Shown one piece after another: positions 27,697 through 33,468 of a stretch of 33,468 bases of DNA; position 1 is the stretch's first letter; the number at the start of each line of letters is the position of its first letter. Source of the DNA: a bacterium. Its GTDB lineage: Bacteria; Electryoneota; B3-LCP. The position numbers were made by a program, and so were the translations under genes. Below the pieces are notes generated by a model, which saw nothing but the letters and a program-made list of their open reading frames with translations, searched no databases and had not been told where the DNA came from. Location: positions 1 to 33,468 of the forward strand of contig JAHJDJ010000115.1 of the NCBI GenBank assembly GCA_018812585.1. Reading direction: 5' to 3'.

Positions 27697-29729
27697 ACCG
27701 GTTGCAGATCCAGTTTGCGGCTCAAGAAATCGATATGCTCCACCGTAACTTCAAGTTGATCTCCGATTCCAAGCGTTCGAGTTGATCTTTGACCGCGCGG
27801 CGAACGTTTGTTTTTCTGCCTCTTTGATTCGAATTGAATCCCGCAATCTTCTGTCAAAGCGCCTTCTATGAACAGATCTTCCAGAGCCATAAACATGCGC
27901 TCATGCGAGACGTCTATTAATTTCGCCTTGAATGTCTCACTCTTGCGTTCGTTCAGATAGAGCAATCCCGTCAATTTAATCGCTTCCCGTTCCAGCTCAG
28001 AGATCGTGCGTTCCTTTTCCGATAGATGCTGGCAGAGACTCTGCAGATCAGATTCCAGAGTTTGAACGTGTGAGTTCTCTTTGTCGTAAATCAGATATTT
28101 CCAGATCAGCCGATGTACCATCAAATCTGAATAACGCCGGATAGGCGACGTAAAATGCAGATAATGCTTGAATCCCAAACCGAAATGTCCCTTCGGCTTG
28201 ATGTCATAGCGTGCCAGCATCAATGTTTTCCGTGCAATATTTGACGTTACCTCTATCGGGAAGCGGCGATACACTTCATCCAGCATCTCGGTTATCTGCT
28301 TGGCAGTCGTCAGTTTCTCAGGAGGCCAATCGAACCCTGCATCAGCCAGATAATCGGATAACCTCTGCCGCTTCTCTGCGCTGGGTGGTTCGTGCACTCG
28401 GTAAATATAAGGCGCCCCAGCGCCGAATTTCTCTGTCCAGATTTCCGCCACCGCACGGTTTGCCGCCAACATGAACTCCTCGATCAGCCGATGCGTCTGT
28501 AATCGCGGCTGACGGAAGATCTTACGCGGCACTGCGCCGCCATCCCAGCGAAAACCGGCTTCCGGCAGATCAAATTCTACGCCGCCCTCCTTCAGACGTT
28601 GTTTATTCAGTTTGCTGGCTAACGACCACATGGTGCGCAAAGCATTGACGGTTTCAGGGTCGCTCTCCATTTTTCCGTCAAGTATATCCTGCGCGTCGAC
28701 ATAGCTGAGCAGCTTACGAATACGCACCTTAGAAGGTGTTATTTCCGTCTTCAGAACCGTGGCGTCCTTAGATAGTGTAATTAATACTGACAATGCTAAG
28801 CGATCTTTGCCAGTTTTCAGACTGCAAAGTTCACCCGGCAGGCGCGGCGGCAGCATGGGCAGATGATGATGCTGTAGATAAACACTAAATCCCCGCTCAC
28901 GGGCCGCTTTGTCAATTTCACTTCCTTCTGGCACATATCGGCTGATGTCCGCGATATGAATGCCTAACAGCCAATTACCCTGATCGTCGCGCCTCAATGA
29001 AACAGCGTCATCGTGATCCTTTGCGTCCGCAGGATCGATAGTGACAACGAATTCATTTGTCAGATCGCGGCGTATGCCGTGTCGGGTTGGCGTGACCTTC
29101 AGCACTTCTGATTCTTTTACAGCATTCGGGGGATAGGTTTCATCAAAACCGGAGGACAGCAGCAAACCTCTCTCTGCGACGCCCTTTTCAAACGGATTAC
29201 CCAACTGTCGTTTAAGATCGCAAGAGGGTATAGGATGACGTTTCCGTGATTCGGGAGCTTCCACCAACGCCCAATTACCGGACTTCAGCTTATCAAACTC
29301 TAAGGCGTTGTCGATGCGTACTGTGAAGAACATGTCGCCAGTCTTAACGTCTGCCAGCGTTTCACCACCGCGGTGTCTGAGGCGCGCCAGGAGTGGAAGC
29401 CGCTTTTCCTCATCTACGCTGATGATATGACCAGCAGGTCCGGCGGAATGCCCGACATCTACGATGGACACCTCGATTTCATCGCCATCATAAGCCTGCC
29501 GCGCTTCTGCCGCGCTGATAAAGATAGAATCTTCCTCGCGATCCACAAAACCATATCCATGAGGCGTCAAGCGTAATCGGCCGCGCACGGTCTTCTGCTT
29601 TTGAGGAATTCCCAACTGTCTCCGCCCGATGCGAATCACTTGGCCATTGTCGATCAGATGCTGTAATGCCGCCCGGTATTCTGGGTATTGGTTCCGGTGA
29701 TAATCTAACTTGCGGAATAGACCCTTCAC
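27693..29729 (-). CDS. rnr: Ribonuclease R, N-terminus shortened (GTG start)
   Basis: RNB domain: TIDPADAKDHDDAVSL, YRVHEPPSAEKRQRL, HFTSPIRRYSDLMVHR. Start codon GTG at 29729-29727; see finding about upstream in-frame TAA. Confidence 0.93.
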   Translation of the reverse strand: MKGLFRKLDYHRNQYPEYRAALQHLIDNGQVIRIGRRQLGIPQKQKTVRGRLRLTPHGYGFVDREEDSIFISAAEARQAYDGDEIEVSIVDVGHSAGPAGHIISVDEEKRLPLLARLRHRGGETLADVKTGDMFFTVRIDNALEFDKLKSGNWALVEAPESRKRHPIPSCDLKRQLGNPFEKGVAERGLLLSSGFDETYPPNAVKESEVLKVTPTRHGIRRDLTNEFVVTIDPADAKDHDDAVSLRRDDQGNWLLGIHIADISRYVPEGSEIDKAARERGFSVYLQHHHLPMLPPRLPGELCSLKTGKDRLALSVLITLSKDATVLKTEITPSKVRIRKLLSYVDAQDILDGKMESDPETVNALRTMWSLASKLNKQRLKEGGVEFDLPEAGFRWDGGAVPRKIFRQPRLQTHRLIEEFMLAANRAVAEIWTEKFGAGAPYIYRVHEPPSAEKRQRLSDYLADAGFDWPPEKLTTAKQITEMLDEVYRRFPIEVTSNIARKTLMLARYDIKPKGHFGLGFKHYLHFTSPIRRYSDLMVHRLIWKYLIYDKENSHVQTLESDLQSLCQHLSEKERTISELEREAIKLTGLLYLNERKSETFKAKLIDVSHERMFMALEDLFIEGALTEDCGIQFESKRQKNKRSPRGQRSTRTLGIGDQLEVTVEHIDFLSRKLDLQPV

Positions 29730-29791
29730 ACCAAAAGCCGCATGATTTTACGCCAGGGTCTTCAGTATTGCATTGACGATCTCGGCGGAAA

Positions 29792-30649
29792 TCAGGCTGC
29801 TGGCAGTTTTGCTGTCAGATAGCGCGGTTTTTGGCTTAGATCTTCTGTGATGTTGACGTCCCATCCATGCTTTCGGAAAAGTTGTAAGGCCTGCAACCCG
29901 TGATTTTCACCGATTTCACAGACCAGTGTGCCGGTTTTTGTAAGGAGCGCCCCCGAAGCTTCGGCCAATCTCCTGATGGCTTCCAATCCATCAGAACCGG
30001 CCAACAGGGCCTGAGCAGGCTCGTGATTTTTAATATCAAGCGGGAGAGTATCGAATTCTTCAGAGGAAACGTAGGGAGGATTACTGATAATCAGATCAAA
30101 CGGTGGTGGACTCAGCGAAGTGAACTCTTCTGAAAACAGGTCGATTTGCAGCCATTCTGCGCGATTAATGCAATTCAGCAATTGGCAGTTTTCGATAGCT
30201 AACTCGAGTGCGGCAGAACTATTGTCGACGCAAATCGCAGAAGCGCCCGAATGTTCATCCAAAAGGCTTAAGGCAATGACGCCTGAGCCCGTGCCCACGT
30301 CCAGAACGCGGGGATGCTTTAAAGACCTGATGGCCGTCAATCCGAAATCAATTAATCCTTCGGTTTCAGGGCGGGGAATTAGTGCGCGGTGGTCGATGTT
30401 GATGTTGATGTTGCGGAAATCGACCGTACCCAGGAGATATTGTAATGGTTCGTACTTTAAACGACGCTCGATTAAGGCGTTCAGTTTCTCAGCTTGATCG
30501 CGGGAAATGGTAATTTCTTCTCTGCGATGATCTGTAATTAGAGAGCCGGCCACAGATTCTAACAGCCATCGTGCTTCCCGTTCGGGATTTTGACTGTTTA
30601 TCTGCTCGATCAGATGAGAAGTTTCAGCTAAAGCCCGGTGCACTGTCAT
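29792..30649 (-). CDS. prmC: Peptide chain release factor N5-glutamine methyltransferase
   Basis: VLDVGTGSGVIALSL, SNPPYVSSEE; start preferred at MTVHRALAETSHLIEQ (30649), 8 nt after the prfA stop, rather than 30694. Confidence 0.93.
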   Translation of the reverse strand: MTVHRALAETSHLIEQINSQNPEREARWLLESVAGSLITDHRREEITISRDQAEKLNALIERRLKYEPLQYLLGTVDFRNININIDHRALIPRPETEGLIDFGLTAIRSLKHPRVLDVGTGSGVIALSLLDEHSGASAICVDNSSAALELAIENCQLLNCINRAEWLQIDLFSEEFTSLSPPPFDLIISNPPYVSSEEFDTLPLDIKNHEPAQALLAGSDGLEAIRRLAEASGALLTKTGTLVCEIGENHGLQALQLFRKHGWDVNITEDLSQKPRYLTAKLPAA

Positions 30650-30656
30650 GCCGGAC

Positions 30657-31745
30657 TTAAGCACTCGCCAAAGTCTCTTGTGAAATGGCTTCAAGCTTTT
30701 TAGCTTGGTCGTCTAACGTCAGCGCTTCGATGATTTCATTCAGGTCGCCGTCCAGAATTTCTTCCAGGCGATAGAGCGTTAAGCTGATACGGTGATCCGT
30801 CACGCGTCCCTGCTGGAAGTTGTAGGTGCGGATCTTCGCGGATCGGTCACCGGTGCTGACCTGAGAGCGGCGTTGTGCGGCTAATTTGGCATCTTCCTCT
30901 TCTTTGGCGATCTGGTAAAGTCGCGAACGCAGCACCTTCAAAGCTTTAGCCTTATTTTTATGCTGCGATTTTTCATCCTGACAGGTGACCACGATGCCGG
31001 TCGGCAGGTGCGTGGCGCGTACCGCTGAGTCGGTCGTATTGACAGACTGCCCGCCAGGGCCGGATGCGCGATAGACATCAATCTTCAGTTCGTTCTGAAC
31101 AAGCTCGATTTCGACGTCTTCGACTTCGGGAAGGATTGCCACTGAGGCTGCCGAGGTGTGGATTCTGCCAGATGCCTCGGTTGCCGGAACGCGCTGGACT
31201 CGGTGGACGCCGGATTCAAACTTCATGCGTCCGAACACCTCGTCACCGGAGATGGAGAAGATAATTTCCTTCAATCCACCAGCCGCGGCTTCATGTGTGT
31301 TCATGATTTCGACTTTCCAGCCGTTGCGTTCGCAAAAGCGCTGATACATGCGGAAGAGATCGCCAGCGAAAAGCGCAGCTTCTTCACCACCGGTACCCGC
31401 CCGGATTTCGGCGATGATATTACGGGTTGCATCTTTGTCCTTCGGCAGCAGAGCTATTTTCAGCTCTGCAGCCAGCGACTCTTCCTGCTCTTCCAATTTC
31501 GGAAGTTCTTCCTGGGCAATTTCGACTAATTCAGGATCCTCTTTGGAACTTATAATCTCCTTGTAGTCTTTTAATTCGTTATAGACAGAGATATATCTTT
31601 CAGCTAACTTGACTGTCGGCTTGGTGGATTTATGTTTGCGCGCCAGTTCGAGGTAGTTGTTTTGGTCGCTCATCACGTTCGGTTCGCTTAGCCTTTTCTC
31701 CAGCTCCCGAAACGATTTAATAAGATTTTCTGCTTTATCGTGCAT
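30657..31745 (-). CDS. prfA: Peptide chain release factor 1
   Basis: [26 protein letters not shown]; start preferred at [12 protein letters not shown] (31745). Confidence 0.96.
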   Translation of the reverse strand: MHDKAENLIKSFRELEKRLSEPNVMSDQNNYLELARKHKSTKPTVKLAERYISVYNELKDYKEIISSKEDPELVEIAQEELPKLEEQEESLAAELKIALLPKDKDATRNIIAEIRAGTGGEEAALFAGDLFRMYQRFCERNGWKVEIMNTHEAAAGGLKEIIFSISGDEVFGRMKFESGVHRVQRVPATEASGRIHTSAASVAILPEVEDVEIELVQNELKIDVYRASGPGGQSVNTTDSAVRATHLPTGIVVTCQDEKSQHKNKAKALKVLRSRLYQIAKEEEDAKLAAQRRSQVSTGDRSAKIRTYNFQQGRVTDHRISLTLYRLEEILDGDLNEIIEALTLDDQAKKLEAISQETLASA

Positions 31746-31762
31746 TGTCGTATTCCATAAAC

Positions 31763-31790
31763 AGTACAATATAAATAATTCCCATGTCAA
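31763..31790 (-). promoter_or_regulatory. Candidate sigma70-type promoter heading the prfA gene run
   Basis: Minus-strand TTGACA (31785-31790), 16-nt spacer, TGTACT (31763-31768), just upstream of prfA ATG 31745. Confidence 0.5.
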
Positions 31791-31903
31791 GTGCAATGAT
31801 AAACTCTGAAATCGTTTGAAGGATTAGTGGTTTGGAATCCAGTCTTAGATTTTACTTGCATTGGCTAACATCAATGCGTATTTTAATAGATTGATTGATT
31901 CCT

Positions 31904-32920
31904 ATGGAGATAGACAATATGGATAATGACAGTAACGTCCTTCAGATGATAAAAACGCTGAACGATACAGCTAACGGTTACAAGCAGTCGATTCTGTTGC
32001 TGACTGCTAATAAATGCGGCCTTTTCATGCTGATAAATGATGAGGCCCTGGGAATATCCGCTATAGCAGATAATCTGAACTGGGATCAACATGCTGCTGA
32101 AATCTTTCTGAATGCTCTGACCGCCATGGGATTTCTGCAGAAACAGCAGGACTGTTATTCGAACACAGAGATTTCAAAATTACTGCTGATTAAAGGAGCG
32201 GAAAATTACCAGGGCGACATTCTCATGCACAGCCTGCATCTTTGGGAAAGCTGGGGACGCGTTGCAGAGACGCTGGTAAGCGGCAAACCCAATCGTGATC
32301 CGAAAGTGCCCCGTTCACCGGAACGCTGGCGCGCCTTCATCGATGGCATGTCCAACATCGCTACAATCTCAGCCGTTCGACTCTGGGATGAAATCATGCT
32401 GGTCAACCAGGCTAAACTTATCGATATCGGCGGCGGACCTGGAACCTACTGCTATGAACTTTGCGAACGTCTGCCGGAGATCGAATGCGTCGTATTTGAC
32501 CTCCCCGAAGTCAAAGAGCTGTTCGCAGAACACAGAGCCAGAGCCGGAATGGAAAATCGGGTATCCTTCCATGTTGGAAACGTGCATACAGATCCTCTAC
32601 CTGATGGATGTGATGCGGCATTGCTATCGAATGTCATCCATTCCTGGAGCGAAGAGCAGAATATCGCTGTACTAAAAAAACTGGATGAAGCTCTTCCGGC
32701 GGGCAGTTTGATTCTGATCAAGGATTTTTTCATCTCAGAAGACGGCACCGATCCGTTGTTTTCAGCGTTGTTCGCCATTAATATGCTGATCGGCACGGAA
32801 GCAGGGGGTTGTTACTCAAGAAGCAAGGTAGAGACATGGCTGCAGGAGACCGCGTTCGTTCCGATGGACTTCATTCAACTGACCGAACAAGCCGGAGTTC
32901 TGGTAGCCGCAAAGGAGTAG
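31904..32920 (+). CDS. SAM-dependent O-methyltransferase (family 2, acetylserotonin/hydroxyindole type)
   Basis: N-terminal winged-helix-like dimerisation region, IDIGGGPGTYCYELCERLPEIECVVFDLPEV, SNVIHSWSEEQN.. LKKLDEALPAGSLILIKDFF. Confidence 0.85.
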   Translation: MEIDNMDNDSNVLQMIKTLNDTANGYKQSILLLTANKCGLFMLINDEALGISAIADNLNWDQHAAEIFLNALTAMGFLQKQQDCYSNTEISKLLLIKGAENYQGDILMHSLHLWESWGRVAETLVSGKPNRDPKVPRSPERWRAFIDGMSNIATISAVRLWDEIMLVNQAKLIDIGGGPGTYCYELCERLPEIECVVFDLPEVKELFAEHRARAGMENRVSFHVGNVHTDPLPDGCDAALLSNVIHSWSEEQNIAVLKKLDEALPAGSLILIKDFFISEDGTDPLFSALFAINMLIGTEAGGCYSRSKVETWLQETAFVPMDFIQLTEQAGVLVAAKE

Positions 32921-32928
32921 CGCGCACC

Positions 32929-33468
32929 CTGAAGCCGATCCCAGCCATAAAGATCTGCTGCATCAGGTCCTTGGAAGAAGCCCAATTAGCCGCCAAATAT
33001 GGCGCAAAATACATTGGTCTGGTTGCCTGGATGCCGTCTGGACCGGGTGTCATCACCGAAGAAAAGATCATCGAGATCAACGATCTGGCTCCCCGGACCG
33101 TGACGCCGGTTTTATTGACCAGTGAATTCGACGTCGACCGTATCATCAAACAGGTGGAACGAACCGGCGTTGAAGCCGTGCAACTGGTGCGTCAACTTCC
33201 AGTCTTCGACCGGAAGAAACTGCGGGACGAGCTTTGGGACGTTGAAATCTTTCAGGTCGTCCACGTCTTGGGCGAGGAATCCATCGAAGAAGCGCTGAAA
33301 TGCGCAGAATTTGCTGATAAGCTGCTTCTGGATTCGGGTAATCCCAAGAGCAATATCCTGGGCGGTACCGGCAGGACGCACAACTGGGCGGTCAGCCGGA
33401 AAATTGTCGATCAGGCGAGAATACCGGTATTCTTAGCGGGCGGCCTGAAAGCTGAAAACATCGCCAAA
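32929..33468 (+). CDS. TrpF-like (phosphoribosylanthranilate isomerase superfamily) protein, truncated by window edge
   Basis: Manual translation from CTG 32929: (M)KPIPAIKICCIRSLEEAQLAAKYGAKYIGLVAWMPSGPGVI...LLLDSGNPKSNILGGTGRTHNWAVSRKIVDQARIPVFLAGGLKAENIAK. Not in supplied ORF track. Alternative start ATG 32836. Confidence 0.75.
   Translation, partial: MKPIPAIKICCIRSLEEAQLAAKYGAKYIGLVAWMPSGPGVITEEKIIEINDLAPRTVTPVLLTSEFDVDRIIKQVERTGVEAVQLVRQLPVFDRKKLRDELWDVEIFQVVHVLGEESIEEALKCAEFADKLLLDSGNPKSNILGGTGRTHNWAVSRKIVDQARIPVFLAGGLKAENIAK

Overview
Bacterial chromosomal window, about 50% GC by eye. A T9SS-type C-terminal sorting domain suggests an FCB-group or related candidate phylum (inference). 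The left third (80-9501) carries cell-surface genes: a T9SS-sorted secreted protein, a lipoprotein plus outer-membrane-barrel pair, and a convergent multi-Ig (Big_1-like) lipoprotein. It also holds a free-standing 123-aa gene with its own promoter and terminator. Positions 9717-31745 are one unbroken run of 22 minus-strand genes, many overlapping by 1-32 nt. In transcription order: prfA, prmC, rnr, tgt, yajC, def, fmt, Zn-peptidase, rsmB, PASTA protein, rpe, MBL hydrolase, xerD, M50 protease, PBP4-type dacB, 90-aa membrane protein, ftcD, fchA, mutL, miaA, DUF362, NapH/NapG-like polyferredoxin. The right edge (+) has a family-2 O-methyltransferase followed by a divergent TrpF-like gene that runs off the window and is missing from the ORF track. 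The items most worth checking are: the TrpF-like paralogue with altered substrate motifs and an apparent CTG start; a perfect 10-bp hairpin over the rsmB start codon; an in-frame TAA splitting the N-terminal domain of RNase R; a kinase-less PASTA protein where PrkC lies in Firmicutes; a NapH-NapG-like fusion with an internal twin-arginine motif beside a Tat-signal DUF362 protein; and YajC with a long basic RS/RG-rich tail. I saw no CRISPR array, rRNA, recognisable tRNA or transposon. All family calls are from reading the translations; no database search was run.
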